Assembly (NCBI RefSeq): GCF_007990635.1
Contig: NZ_AP019846.1
Span: 1,054,001-1,118,000 of the forward strand
Reading direction: 5' to 3'
DNA length: 64,000 nucleotides
DNA from: Leptotrichia hongkongensis
GTDB lineage: Bacteria > Fusobacteriota > Fusobacteriia > Fusobacteriales > Leptotrichiaceae
Position numbers and translations under genes: made by a program. The first letter of the stretch is position 1. Each line of letters starts with the position of its first letter. Shown here one piece after another: positions 26,826 to 36,056 of this stretch. The notes beneath the pieces are model-generated. The model worked only from the letters and a program-made list of their open reading frames with translations. It did not search any database and was not told where the DNA came from.

Positions 26826-27620
26826 ATGAAAAAATATTCAAAAATCTTATTTTTAATAACATCAGTAACTATGATTTCAAGCTGTACAGTGGCACCTCTT
26901 ACAGGGAGAAGACAATTAAAACTGGTGAGTGATGAAAGTGTTGCCTCAAGTTCAGTTTCTGCTTATAGGCAGCTTATTCAGCAGGCTAGTGCTAAAGGAC
27001 TGATTGCAAATGATACAGCTGATGGGCAAAGATTGAGAAGAATTGGTGGAAGAATTTCGACAGCAGTTGAGCAATATTTAAATGAAAATGGATTATCAAA
27101 GAAGTTAGGAAATTTACAATGGGAGTTTAATTTAATAAAAACTAACGAAATAAATGCGTTTGCAATGCCAGGTGGGAAAATAGCCTTTTATACTGGAATA
27201 ATGCCAGTTCTTAATAGTGACGCAGGAGTCGCATTTGTAATGGGGCATGAAATTGGACATGTTATCGGAGGACACCATGCGGAAGCTTCAAGTAACAAGG
27301 CACTTGCAGGAATTGCTGCGACTGTAACAGATGCTGTAACAGGAGGAAATGCTGTATCTTCTCTTGTTTCAAGCGGACTATCCATTACACTTCTGAAATT
27401 TAATAGAACACAGGAATATGAAGCGGATAAATATGGAATGATATTTATGGCAATGGCTGGATATAATCCATCTGAAGCAATTACGGCACTTGAGAGAATG
27501 AATTCAATAGGTTCAGGAAAAGGAGCTGAAATTCTATCAACACATCCATCTGGAAAAAATAGAATTGAAGCAGCTAGAAAATTCTTACCTGAAGCAATGA
27601 AATATTATAAAGCAAGATAA
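26826..27620 (+). CDS. M48-family metalloprotease lipoprotein
   Basis: 264 residues. Lipobox ISSC followed by TVAPLTGRRQL, a start shared with BepA/LoiP/YcaL-type proteases. Zinc site HEIGHVIGGHH near residue 140 and third ligand in EYEADKYG near 200. Likely works at the outer membrane or periplasm in quality control of envelope proteins. AAAGGAAAAGGAG precedes the ATG. Confidence 0.92.
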   Translation: MKKYSKILFLITSVTMISSCTVAPLTGRRQLKLVSDESVASSSVSAYRQLIQQASAKGLIANDTADGQRLRRIGGRISTAVEQYLNENGLSKKLGNLQWEFNLIKTNEINAFAMPGGKIAFYTGIMPVLNSDAGVAFVMGHEIGHVIGGHHAEASSNKALAGIAATVTDAVTGGNAVSSLVSSGLSITLLKFNRTQEYEADKYGMIFMAMAGYNPSEAITALERMNSIGSGKGAEILSTHPSGKNRIEAARKFLPEAMKYYKAR

Positions 27621-27711
27621 ATTGATGATATAAATTACCATATTTTTTATTCCTGTATTGAATAAAATTTTGATAGGAAAAATAATCAAAAAAAGTATGA
27701 AAGGAAATGTT

Positions 27712-28695
27712 GTGAATAATAAGATAAGTATCGCTCCGATGGTAGACAGAACGGATAGAAATTTTAGAAATTTTGTAAGAATGATAAATAAAGACGTTTT
27801 ACTGTATACAGAGATGATAACGGCACAGGCTATTCTTAATGGAGATTTAGACTATATTCTGGGATTTGATGAAGTGGAGCATCCAATTGTTCTGCAAATT
27901 GCAGCAACAAATCCAGAAGAAGCATATAAAGCTGTAAAAATTGCTGAGAAGTACAATTATGATGAGATTAATCTAAATGTCGGGTGTCCATCAGACAGAG
28001 TGTCTGGAAATATGATGGGCGCTTATCTTATGGCATTTCCAAAAAAAGTGGCAAATATAGTGAAAGCAATGAAGGAAGCAACAGGTAAGCCAATTTCGAT
28101 AAAGCATAGAATAGGGATTGATGGAAAAAATATATTGCCATCTTCTTTCGAACGAACACTATTAGACAAATACGAAGACATGGTAAATTTTATTAATACT
28201 AATAAAGAAACAGGGGTAAATAAATATATTATCCATGCACGGATAGCAATACTTGCAGGACTTGATCCGAAGCAGAACAGAAGTATTCCCCCTCTTAGAT
28301 ATGATGAAGTTTACCGTGTAAAAAAAGAATATCCTGATTTGCATATAGAAATTAATGGTGGAATTAAAAGTGTTAAGGAAATTGATGAACATTTGAATTA
28401 TGTTGATTCTGTAATGCTAGGACGTGAAATTTATGATAATCCTATGATTTTGACTGAATTTGGAAAATATTACGGGAAAGACATAAATATTACTCGTAAA
28501 GAAATCATAGAAAAAATGATTTATTATGTTGAAAATATGGAAAGACAGCAATTGCGTCCACATTTATTCCTTATGCACACGCATGGGTTGTTTCATAACA
28601 TACGAGGCAGTAAAGCTTGGAAAAGGGCTATTAATGAGCCAAAATCAGATTCTGAAACATTAAGGGAGTTACTCGAAAAAATTGAAAATTTTTAA
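27712..28695 (+). CDS. dusA: tRNA-dihydrouridine synthase A-type
   Basis: About 327 residues, an FMN TIM-barrel enzyme reducing uridines in the tRNA D-loop. NNKISIAPMVDRTDRNFRNF and LYTEMITAQAI near the start, the catalytic cysteine in NLNVGCPSDRVSGNMMGAYL, and INGGIKSVKEIDEHL near the FMN phosphate. DusA rather than DusB features: APMVDRTD and IHARIAILAGL. GTG at 27712 after AAAGGA is preferred; in-frame starts at 27658 (TTG) and 27697 (ATG) precede the ribosome site. Confidence 0.92.
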   Translation: MNNKISIAPMVDRTDRNFRNFVRMINKDVLLYTEMITAQAILNGDLDYILGFDEVEHPIVLQIAATNPEEAYKAVKIAEKYNYDEINLNVGCPSDRVSGNMMGAYLMAFPKKVANIVKAMKEATGKPISIKHRIGIDGKNILPSSFERTLLDKYEDMVNFINTNKETGVNKYIIHARIAILAGLDPKQNRSIPPLRYDEVYRVKKEYPDLHIEINGGIKSVKEIDEHLNYVDSVMLGREIYDNPMILTEFGKYYGKDINITRKEIIEKMIYYVENMERQQLRPHLFLMHTHGLFHNIRGSKAWKRAINEPKSDSETLRELLEKIENF

Positions 28696-28720
28696 ATAAA
28701 CGGAAATTTAGTATTAATAA

Positions 28721-28755
28721 AAAAATTGTTGTTTTAAATACAGCAATTTTTTTTT
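28721..28755 (+). terminator. Terminator after dusA
   Basis: AAAAATTGTTG pairs with CAGCAATTTTT (one G-U pair) and is followed by a run of T. Confidence 0.8.
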
Positions 28756-28822
28756 ACAAATTATTTTTGATTAGTCAATCAAAATATTATATTTACGAAT
28801 ATAAAAAAAATATTTTTTATAG

Positions 28823-28851
28823 TGGACTTTTTCACTTTTTTATGTGATAAT
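28823..28851 (+). promoter_or_regulatory. Probable promoter of the sulfite-reduction locus
   Basis: TGGACT at 28823-28828, 17 bases, GATAAT at 28846-28851 with an extended TG just before it. No clear FNR or Rex site was identified. Confidence 0.45.
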
Positions 28852-28943
28852 TTAGTACACAAACAAGAAATTTTTCACAAGATAAAAATAGAAAATTGTT
28901 AGGAAGGAGAATGTAATAAAATTAATTTTGTTGCTATAAGAAA

Positions 28944-29708
28944 ATGAGAAATAATAAAACTTTGGAAAAAGTCTCAAATGCTGCAAAGGATAAGGTTAGA
29001 TTTTTAAAAGAGCATAGCGGGAAATATTTTTTATCTGCATTTTTGGCTGGAATGTTTATTGGAATTGGAATTTTATTGACATTTACGGTTGGTGGAGTTA
29101 GCAGCGGCTTACCAACTAACAAAATTCTTATGGGAATTAGTTTTGGAATAGCGCTTAGCCTTGTAGTTGTATTTGGAACAGAACTTTTTACAGGGAATAA
29201 TATGATAGGGGTAGCAGGGCTTCTGAACAAGGGTATATGCTTTAAAGATATGATTTTTATGTGGATAGCATCTTATCTTGGAAATATTGTAGGATCAATT
29301 CTGCTTGCAATAGTATACGTATTTTCAAATTCTGCTTCAAAACCTGTTGTAGAATTTATTGTGAAAGTTTCAAAGGCAAAGATTACTGCATTGCCTCACG
29401 AACTGTTTTTTAAAGGAATTTTATGTAATATTCTTGTGTGTCTTGCGGTTCTGGCTGGAATAAAGTTAAAAGAGGAAACTGCTAAGCTAATAATGGTATT
29501 CTGGTGTTTATTTGCATTTATAACTGCTGGATTTGAGCACAGTGTTGCTAATATGACTCTTTTAATGATGGGAATAATATACAATGGAGCAAAAGAAATA
29601 ACATTAAATGGTTATTTTTATAATTTATTATTTGTAACATTGGGGAATATTGTTGGTGGAGCATTTGTTGGTTTTGCTTGCTATTATTTAGCAAAAAAGG
29701 ATAAATAA
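28944..29708 (+). CDS. Formate/nitrite transporter family channel, probably hydrosulfide channel
   Basis: 254 residues, six hydrophobic helices in the FNT pattern. FLSAFLAGMFIGIGILLTF and GTELFTGNNM resemble the conserved pore loops. An FNT member next to asrABC in Clostridioides difficile conducts hydrosulfide, the product of sulfite reduction, so HS- export is the likely role. The first ATG has no close ribosome site; an AAGGAGA lies about 25 bases further up, so the start is slightly uncertain. Confidence 0.85.
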   Translation: MRNNKTLEKVSNAAKDKVRFLKEHSGKYFLSAFLAGMFIGIGILLTFTVGGVSSGLPTNKILMGISFGIALSLVVVFGTELFTGNNMIGVAGLLNKGICFKDMIFMWIASYLGNIVGSILLAIVYVFSNSASKPVVEFIVKVSKAKITALPHELFFKGILCNILVCLAVLAGIKLKEETAKLIMVFWCLFAFITAGFEHSVANMTLLMMGIIYNGAKEITLNGYFYNLLFVTLGNIVGGAFVGFACYYLAKKDK

Positions 29709-29766
29709 TAATTTAAATAAAAAATAATTTTTAAATGGAGAGATAAAGTAAAATTTAGGAGGGAAA

Positions 29767-30927
29767 ATGAAAATCAGTTTAAATCGTGAAAATTTTAATC
29801 TGGCACTTGAAAAGCTGAAAAAAGAATACAAGATATATGCTCCAATTGAGATACCATTTCGTGGTACATTTTCAGATACTTCTGTAATCAGATATTCTGA
29901 AATTGAAAAAATTGATGAAATATGTTTTGACAAAAAATCTCATTTTTCAGCAAAAGAAATAATGTTGCCAATAACACAAACAATGTTTTATTTTACAGAA
30001 GAAGGATGCAAGATGCCCAAAGAACAGGAACAAAAATATCTTATATTTCTTAGAAGCTGTGATTTACATGGTGTCAAAAGAGTTGATGATATTTACTTGA
30101 ATAATAAATTTTTGGATATTTACTACAAGAGGGTTAGAGATAAAGTTAAATTTGTAGTGTTTGGATGTCCAAATTCATTTGAGAACTGTTTTTGTGTAGA
30201 TATGGGAACTAACAAGACTGATGAATATAATATTGGAATAAAAGTTACAGAAGAGGAAATATTTGCTGATATAAAAGATGATGAGCTGAAGGTTTATTTT
30301 AAAGAACTTATCGCTGAGAAAAACAATGGAAGTAATGATGAACATAAAATAAATGAAATGTACTTGGATGTAAAAGATGAAAAAATGAAAAAATATCTTG
30401 AAGAAATAATTGCTGAAAATAATAGCAATAAAATAAAGGAAAATGTTGAATTTGAAATGGAATTTGTAGAAGATAATGAAATTCATGTGGATATTCCTGA
30501 CAATATTGAGCTTGAAGATATAATAAATTTGGATTTATGGCGTGAATACGACAGCCGTTGCATAGCCTGCGGAAAATGTAATTTTGTTTGTCCAACTTGT
30601 ACCTGCACGACTACACAAGATGTTTTTTACAGCGAAAATGAAAACAATGGAGAAAGAAGACGTGTGTGGGCTTCATGTCATGTGAACGGCTTTACGGATA
30701 TGGCTGGAGGTCATTCATTCAGACAAAGACATGGAGATAGAATGAGATTTAAGGTAATGCACAAAATATCTGATTTTAAAAAGAGATTTGGATATCAGAT
30801 GTGTACAGGGTGTGGAAGATGTGATGATGCATGTCCTGAATATATTTCATTCTCAAATTGCATAAACAAGTTAAGTGCCGAACTAAAAAGAATTTCGGCT
30901 GAAAAAAGAGGTGAAGAATCAGAATGA
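29767..30927 (+). CDS. asrA: Anaerobic sulfite reductase subunit A
   Basis: 386-residue iron-sulfur subunit, somewhat longer than usual. The N-terminal part has LIFLRSCDLHGVKRVDDIYL. C-terminal ferredoxin-like clusters are CIACGKCNFVCPTCTC near 263 and CTGCGRCDDACPEY near 347. It passes electrons toward AsrC. Residues about 165-225 hold two similar segments, ADIKDDELKVYFKELIAEKN and LDVKDEKMKKYLEEIIAENN, an apparent internal duplication that accounts for the extra length. TAGGAGGGAAA precedes ATG; the stop overlaps the asrB start (ATGA). Confidence 0.95.
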   Translation: MKISLNRENFNLALEKLKKEYKIYAPIEIPFRGTFSDTSVIRYSEIEKIDEICFDKKSHFSAKEIMLPITQTMFYFTEEGCKMPKEQEQKYLIFLRSCDLHGVKRVDDIYLNNKFLDIYYKRVRDKVKFVVFGCPNSFENCFCVDMGTNKTDEYNIGIKVTEEEIFADIKDDELKVYFKELIAEKNNGSNDEHKINEMYLDVKDEKMKKYLEEIIAENNSNKIKENVEFEMEFVEDNEIHVDIPDNIELEDIINLDLWREYDSRCIACGKCNFVCPTCTCTTTQDVFYSENENNGERRRVWASCHVNGFTDMAGGHSFRQRHGDRMRFKVMHKISDFKKRFGYQMCTGCGRCDDACPEYISFSNCINKLSAELKRISAEKRGEESE

Positions 30928-31802
30928 GTACAATTAACACATTAAATACAATAAATATGGATGAACAAGCTATAATGGACATGAATGTATATTTGCCGAC
31001 TGTTCATAAACTTTTGTTCATCGAGAAAGTTACCGAACTGGAATGGCTGTTTCGGGTGGAATATAAAAAGGGAAATGTAGAAGCTGGACAGTTTATGCAG
31101 GTTTCATTACCAGGAGTTGGAGAAGCCCCTATTTCTATTGCGAATTTTGACTTGGAGGAAGGTTATCTTGATTTTCTGATTAGAAAAGTTGGAAAAGTTA
31201 CAGACAAAATTTTTGAACTGAAAGCAGGAGATAGAATTTTTTTGAGAGGACCTTATGGACACGGCTTTCCAATTGAACAATACAAAAATAAGCATATTGT
31301 AATGGTTGTTGGAGGAAGTGGAATTGCTCCAGTTCGCCCAATTATCGAATATTTTACAAAGCATCCTGATGAAATGAAGTCCTTTAAAATCATTGTTGGA
31401 TATAAAAATTATGAAAGTGTTATTTTTGAAGAGGAATTTTCACGTTGGAGAGAAAATATTGAAATACTTGTAACATTGGATAATGTAGAAACAGCAAGAA
31501 ATATTGGAAAGACAGAAGACGAAATTCATGAAGGAATGGTTACCAAATATATTCCTGATTTAAAAATTCCTGAAAATATGGATGAAGTTGAATACATTGT
31601 TGTAGGCCCTCCAGTAATGATGCATTTCTCTTGTCTTGAAATCCTAAAAACAGGTATTCCAACTGAAAAAATATGGGTTTCCTTTGAAAGAAAGATGTCC
31701 TGTGCCGTTGGGAAATGCGGGCATTGTAAAATTGATGAAACGTATATTTGTCTTGAGGGGCCAGTATTTAGATATGATTTTGCAAAAAAATTACTTGATT
31801 AA
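30924..31802 (+). CDS. asrB: Anaerobic sulfite reductase subunit B
   Basis: 292 residues, ferredoxin-reductase-like. FAD-binding GEAPISIANF, NAD-binding IVMVVGGSGIAPVRPIIEYF, and a C-terminal iron-sulfur site CAVGKCGHCKIDETYIC. It takes electrons from NADH and hands them to AsrA. The ATG overlaps the asrA stop by 4 bases, indicating translational coupling. Confidence 0.95.
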   Translation: MSTINTLNTINMDEQAIMDMNVYLPTVHKLLFIEKVTELEWLFRVEYKKGNVEAGQFMQVSLPGVGEAPISIANFDLEEGYLDFLIRKVGKVTDKIFELKAGDRIFLRGPYGHGFPIEQYKNKHIVMVVGGSGIAPVRPIIEYFTKHPDEMKSFKIIVGYKNYESVIFEEEFSRWRENIEILVTLDNVETARNIGKTEDEIHEGMVTKYIPDLKIPENMDEVEYIVVGPPVMMHFSCLEILKTGIPTEKIWVSFERKMSCAVGKCGHCKIDETYICLEGPVFRYDFAKKLLD

Positions 31803-31842
31803 GAATGAATTTTAAGAAAAAACAAAAGAAGAGGTAAAAACA

Positions 31843-32817
31843 ATGAGCATGGATATAAATAGAAAAATTGTTACCAAAAACGCATTCAGGGTAACAAAGG
31901 ATAGATCTAAAACCGCATTGCGTGTGAGAGTGCCAGGAGGAGCAATTACTGGGGAAATAATGGAAATGGTTGCAAAAATAGCTAATACTTATGGAGATGG
32001 AAATGTTCATATTACAACTCGTCAAGGTTTTGAAGTGTTAGGAATTTCTTGGAATGATATTGAAAAAGTAAACAAGATGGTGCAGCCAATTATGGAAAAA
32101 CTGGAAATTAATTATAAGGATAAGGATAAAGGATATGCTGCAGCTGGTACGAGAAATATTGCCGCTTGTATTGGAAACAAAGTGTGTCCAAAAGCTGCCT
32201 ATAATACGACAGAATTTGCAAAAAAAATCGAAAAAGCAATATTCCCACATGATTTTCACTTTAAAGTAGCATTAACAGGTTGTCCAAATGATTGTCAAAA
32301 AGTTAGGATGCATGATTTTGGAATAATTGGAATGGCAAAACCTGAACTTGACGAATCTAAATGTGTTTCCTGCGGAATGTGTGAAAGAAAGTGTAAAAAG
32401 CTTTCAACAGGAGCAATTTCATATAAAAACTATAAACCTGTAAGAGATCACCAAAGATGTATTGGTTGTGGAGAATGTGTACTGAACTGCCCAACAGGAG
32501 CATGGACAAGATCTCCTAAAAAGTATTATAAACTTGCAATAATGGGAAGAAGTGGAAAACAAAATCCAAGATTGGCAGAAGACTGGTTATTCTGGGCAGA
32601 TGAGGAATCAATAATAAAAATAATAAAAAATACTTACGAATATGTTGATAAATACATCGATAGAAGTCTTCCAAAAGAACATATTGGTTACATTGTTGAC
32701 AGAACAGGTTTTGAAGAATTTAAAAAATGGGCATTAAAAGATGTTAATCTTCCAGAAGAAGCTGTAATTGTAAATAATGTGTACTGGAAAGGTATAAAAT
32801 ATCAAGGAATATTGTAA
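31843..32817 (+). CDS. asrC: Anaerobic sulfite reductase subunit C (siroheme subunit)
   Basis: 324 residues. Siroheme and coupled [4Fe-4S] ligands: CIGNKVCPKAAYNT near 104 and TGCPNDCQKVRMHDFG near 146. An inserted ferredoxin pair follows (CVSCGMCERKCKK and CIGCGECVLNCPTG). THITTRQGFEVLG-type pattern (HITTRQGFE) is the substrate-binding signature. Catalyses six-electron reduction of sulfite to sulfide. AAGAGGTAAAAAC precedes ATG. Confidence 0.96.
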   Translation: MSMDINRKIVTKNAFRVTKDRSKTALRVRVPGGAITGEIMEMVAKIANTYGDGNVHITTRQGFEVLGISWNDIEKVNKMVQPIMEKLEINYKDKDKGYAAAGTRNIAACIGNKVCPKAAYNTTEFAKKIEKAIFPHDFHFKVALTGCPNDCQKVRMHDFGIIGMAKPELDESKCVSCGMCERKCKKLSTGAISYKNYKPVRDHQRCIGCGECVLNCPTGAWTRSPKKYYKLAIMGRSGKQNPRLAEDWLFWADEESIIKIIKNTYEYVDKYIDRSLPKEHIGYIVDRTGFEEFKKWALKDVNLPEEAVIVNNVYWKGIKYQGIL

Positions 32818-32957
32818 AAAATATTTTAAATTCGATATACTTTAGATTTACAGTATAAATATAAATTATATGACTAAAATTGTAATTAAATACAAACTGC
32901 TTTTGATTAATTATAAATTTGTAGTAGATTTTTAATAGTAAATTACATTTGTAAAAT

Positions 32958-32996
32958 GGGGTGTTTTGGAAAATAAATTCTGAAACATCCTTTTTT
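32958..32996 (+). terminator. Terminator of the asr operon
   Basis: GGGGTGTTT pairs with GAAACATCC (wobble pairs allowed), followed by six T. Confidence 0.75.
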
Positions 32997-33046
32997 GCTT
33001 ATAACAGTTTATTTAAATATAAATTTGTAAAAATTTCAAAACACTA

Positions 33047-33074
33047 TTGATTTTTTTTTAAAATGTAGTATAAT
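33047..33074 (+). promoter_or_regulatory. Promoter of the NADH oxidase-like gene
   Basis: TTGATT at 33047-33052, 16 bases, TATAAT at 33069-33074, about 90 bases before the start codon. Confidence 0.65.
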
Positions 33075-33166
33075 TAAATAGATTGAGAAAAAAATAATTT
33101 GAATTAGTGATTATTATAAATTTATTTAAAAATTAAAATATGAATATTATGAAGGAGAGGAAATAG

Positions 33167-34498
33167 ATGAAAGTAGTTGTAATTGGATGTACACACGCTG
33201 GTACAGCGGCAATTTTAAATTTAAGAAAGACAAATCCTGATGCGGAGATAACAGTATTTGAAAGAAATGACAATATTTCATTCTTGTCTTGCGGGATTGC
33301 TTTATATGTAGGAGGAGTTGTAAAAGATCCCCAAGGGCTGTTTTACTGTTCACCTGAAAAATTAAGAGAATTAAACGTTGACACTAGAATGAGACATGAA
33401 GTGAAGAATGTCGATATTGAAGGTAAAAAAATAAGAGTTGTGAATTTGGAAACTGGAATTGAATTTAATGAAACTTTTGACAAATTAATCATTACATCTG
33501 GTTCTTGGCCTATTATTCCACCAATCGAAGGAATTGATTTAAATAATATCTTGCTTTGTAAAAATTACAATCATTCAAATGAAATTATTGAAAGAGCAAA
33601 ACATTCACAAAAAATTATTGTTGTTGGAGCAGGATACATTGGAGTGGAACTTGTTGAAGCATTTAGGGATAATGGAAAAGAAGTTGTGCTAGTAGATGCA
33701 GAAGAAAGAGTTTTGAGCAAATATTTTGACAAGGAATTTACAGATGTTGCCGAAGAATCGTTTAAACATAGAGGAATTGTAATTGCAACTGGAGAAAAAG
33801 TTGTTAAATTTGAAGGAAGCAATGGAAATGTAACAAAAGTAATTACTGATAAAAATGAATATGAAGCTGATATGGTAATTATGTGCGTTGGATTCCTGCC
33901 AAGCACTTCATTGTTTAAAGGACAGCTTGAAATGCTTCCAAATGGAGCGATTAAAGTTGACGAATATATGAGAACAAGTAATAAAGATGTTATGGCTGCA
34001 GGAGACTGCTGTTCAGTATTCTATAATCCGCTACAAAGAGAAAGATATATTCCGCTTGCAACTAATGCTGTAAGAATGGGAACATTAGCAGCTATAAACT
34101 TGCTTGAAAATAAAGTTAGACATCTTGGGACACAGGGTACTTCAGGAATTAAAATTTACGAAAACAATATGGCTGCAACTGGATTAACAGAGGAAATTGC
34201 AAAACAGGAAGGAGTAGAGGTTGAAAGCGTAATTGCAGTTGACAACTATCGTCCTGAATTTATGCCAACTTATGAAAAAGTAACATTAAAAGTGGTATTT
34301 GAAAAAAATAGCAGAAGAATTTTAGGAGCACAGTTAACTTCTAAAATTGATTTAACACAATCAATTAATACATTGTCAGTATGCATTCAAAATAAAATGA
34401 CTGTAGAAGAATTGGCATTTGTAGACTTCTTCTTCCAGCCTCACTATAACAAGCCTTGGAACTTCTTGAATTTAGCAGGATTAAATGCTTTAAAATAG
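33167..34498 (+). CDS. NADH oxidase / CoA-disulfide reductase family flavoprotein
   Basis: 443 residues. FAD motif VVVIGCTHAGTAA at the start, redox-active single Cys in FLSCGIALYVGG near residue 43, NAD motif IIVVGAGYIGVELVEAF near 148, second FAD segment VMAAGDCCSVF near 280. Single-Cys members are H2O-forming NADH oxidases, CoA-disulfide reductases or polysulfide reductases. Next to sulfite reduction and an OsmC protein, a role in thiol or polysulfide metabolism or in oxygen detoxification is plausible. GAAGGAGAGG precedes ATG. Own promoter. Confidence 0.88.
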   Translation: MKVVVIGCTHAGTAAILNLRKTNPDAEITVFERNDNISFLSCGIALYVGGVVKDPQGLFYCSPEKLRELNVDTRMRHEVKNVDIEGKKIRVVNLETGIEFNETFDKLIITSGSWPIIPPIEGIDLNNILLCKNYNHSNEIIERAKHSQKIIVVGAGYIGVELVEAFRDNGKEVVLVDAEERVLSKYFDKEFTDVAEESFKHRGIVIATGEKVVKFEGSNGNVTKVITDKNEYEADMVIMCVGFLPSTSLFKGQLEMLPNGAIKVDEYMRTSNKDVMAAGDCCSVFYNPLQRERYIPLATNAVRMGTLAAINLLENKVRHLGTQGTSGIKIYENNMAATGLTEEIAKQEGVEVESVIAVDNYRPEFMPTYEKVTLKVVFEKNSRRILGAQLTSKIDLTQSINTLSVCIQNKMTVEELAFVDFFFQPHYNKPWNFLNLAGLNALK

Positions 34499-34523
34499 AA
34501 TTTAAGATAATTGAAGGATAAAA

Positions 34524-34919
34524 ATGGATAAAATGATAGTAAAATACGACAAAAATTTCAGAATGAAAATAGAAAATAACAGAAATAGCGAGATTATTTT
34601 GACAGACCGTAATGGCGAAATGCTTTCTCCGTCAGAACTTCTCGCTGCATCTGTAGCTTCATGTGCTATGACAGTTTTATCAATAAAATTAGAGTCTAAT
34701 AACCAGAATTTTCAAAATTGCTATGCAGAAGTTGCGAAAAAAGTCGATTTAACAACTTTTAAAGTTACAGAAATCAATATTGCATTTCATCTAAAAAAGG
34801 AATACAGTCAGGAAGTAAGAGAAAAAGCTGAAAAATCAGTAGAAGAAATGTGTGTAGTTGGCAGAAGTTTAAGTAAAGATGTGAAACAAAACTATTCATT
34901 TATTTATGATGTGGAATAG
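34524..34919 (+). CDS. OsmC-family protein
   Basis: 131 residues. OsmC/Ohr fold with LSPSELLAASVASCAMTVLS (first peroxidatic-type Cys near 48) and EEMCVVGRSL (second Cys near 112; the family usually has a Cys-Pro here). Members reduce organic hydroperoxides or handle persulfides. Starts 25 bases after the flavoprotein gene, probably cotranscribed with it. Confidence 0.85.
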   Translation: MDKMIVKYDKNFRMKIENNRNSEIILTDRNGEMLSPSELLAASVASCAMTVLSIKLESNNQNFQNCYAEVAKKVDLTTFKVTEINIAFHLKKEYSQEVREKAEKSVEEMCVVGRSLSKDVKQNYSFIYDVE

Positions 34920-34944
34920 TTAAAACTGCATTTAGGTGAGAAAA

Positions 34945-35486
34945 ATGATATACGATATATTAGATTTTTAGAAGAGTTATTTTGGAAAGTAAGAGCTTAC
35001 TACAGGAAAAGAAAAAGTATAGTTATAAGTATTTTTATTTTTATAATTTCAATTTATGCAGGAAGTTTAATTTATTTTCTAAAAGATGAGAGAATTAGGC
35101 TTGTAAAAGAAAATCGAAAATATAATTTCTGGTTTGTTCAGGATTTTGATTTCAAAAGAAAACTTTACGCAATGAATTATGGATTTTCACTTAATGAGAC
35201 AGTTAGGCTATATCGTTTTAACTTTAAAAGACATTTAATCGGATGGAAATGGAAAATAGGCAGTAAAGATGTATTTTATATTTTTATATTGCCATATAAT
35301 AGAAAATACTTTTATGTTCCAGAAAGACAGATATTGTATTTGAAAAAAGTTGATTATTCAAAAGAATTTGAAAAAGAAGCTATAGATTATAAAAATATTG
35401 GAAAATTTCTTGAAGTAAAATTAGTGGAAGATGAAAAAGACAGAAAAATACGGAAATTTTTAAAATTTTTAGAAGAAAATAATTAA
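34945..35486 (+). pseudogene. Single-pass membrane protein with frameshift near its start
   Basis: AGGTGAG precedes the ATG at 34945, but reading stops after eight codons. One extra T in the run at 34965-34969 joins it to a long frame: MIYDILDFLEELFWKVRAYY, a transmembrane helix (IVISIFIFIISIYAGSLIYF) and a soluble domain of about 120 residues (from FWFVQDFDFKRKLYAMNYGF), total about 180. From an internal ATG at 35172 only 104 residues would remain. Unknown family; follows osmC and is followed by a terminator. Confidence 0.55.
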
Positions 35487-35489
35487 GAA

Positions 35490-35532
35490 AAAAGGAGTAG
35501 TCTCACAGATTAATGAGGATAACTCCTTTTTT
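35490..35532 (+). terminator. Terminator
   Basis: AAAAGGAGT and ACTCCTTTT arms around a 23-base loop, with a T run. Confidence 0.8.
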
Positions 35533-35585
35533 GTTATATTAGCTTTTTAATTTTGAAAAATTAAGATTCTAATTGTAAATATTTA

Positions 35586-35954
35586 CTACATTTTAAAATT
35601 TCCAGTTTCACCATTATTGGCTTTATTAATTAAAAAGTTTGACATTTCTTTAAATTCTGATACTGCTTTTGCATCTTTTCCTGTTACAGAACTTACATTT
35701 TGAGAATTTATAAGATTTCTTGAAATTTCAAAAGCTACATCTCTAAAAGAATTTTGGCTCATTGAAAACAATTCACCTCTTTGATTTTTTCTGTCGTATT
35801 GGGCACCGATTATTTTTCCATCCTTAACTGTTATTTTTACGAATGAAGTCCAGTTACCGTCATATCTTTTTTCAACAGAATAAATACCATTTTTTAATGC
35901 TGAAAATCCTAAAATATTTACAAAAAGCATTAAAGCGAATAATAGTTTTTTCAT
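35586..35954 (-). CDS. Secreted FMN-binding-domain-like protein
   Basis: 122 residues with a signal peptide (MKKLLFALMLFVNILGFSA). The mature part, GIYSVEKRYDGNWTSFVKIT then VKDGKIIGAQYD, resembles FMN-binding domains. At the position of the flavin-attachment motif S/T-G-A-T there is SSVTGKDAKA, so covalent FMN attachment is doubtful. The start ATG at 35954 is preferred to 35966 because the signal peptide begins there. Possibly a non-flavinylated structural relative; function unknown. Confidence 0.6.
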   Translation of the reverse strand: MKKLLFALMLFVNILGFSALKNGIYSVEKRYDGNWTSFVKITVKDGKIIGAQYDRKNQRGELFSMSQNSFRDVAFEISRNLINSQNVSSVTGKDAKAVSEFKEMSNFLINKANNGETGNFKM

Positions 35955-36056
35955 AATTAACACCACTTTTCTAAGTAAATTTTTTTCTTTTATTCTCCTT
36001 TAAAACACCTGTTACATAAATATTATACCTTTAAAATCAAAATAAATCAAGTCTTT

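Larger units (their letters stand above)
32818..33166 (+). other. Intergenic region with terminator and promoter
   Basis: Contains the asrC terminator at 32958-32996 and the promoter of the next gene at 33047-33074. The remainder is AT-rich with no coding frame. Confidence 0.6.

Noticed and set aside
28823-28880. CRP/FNR-type site before the FNT gene
   Set aside because: TCAC and GTGA half-sites are present but in the wrong relative orientation and spacing.
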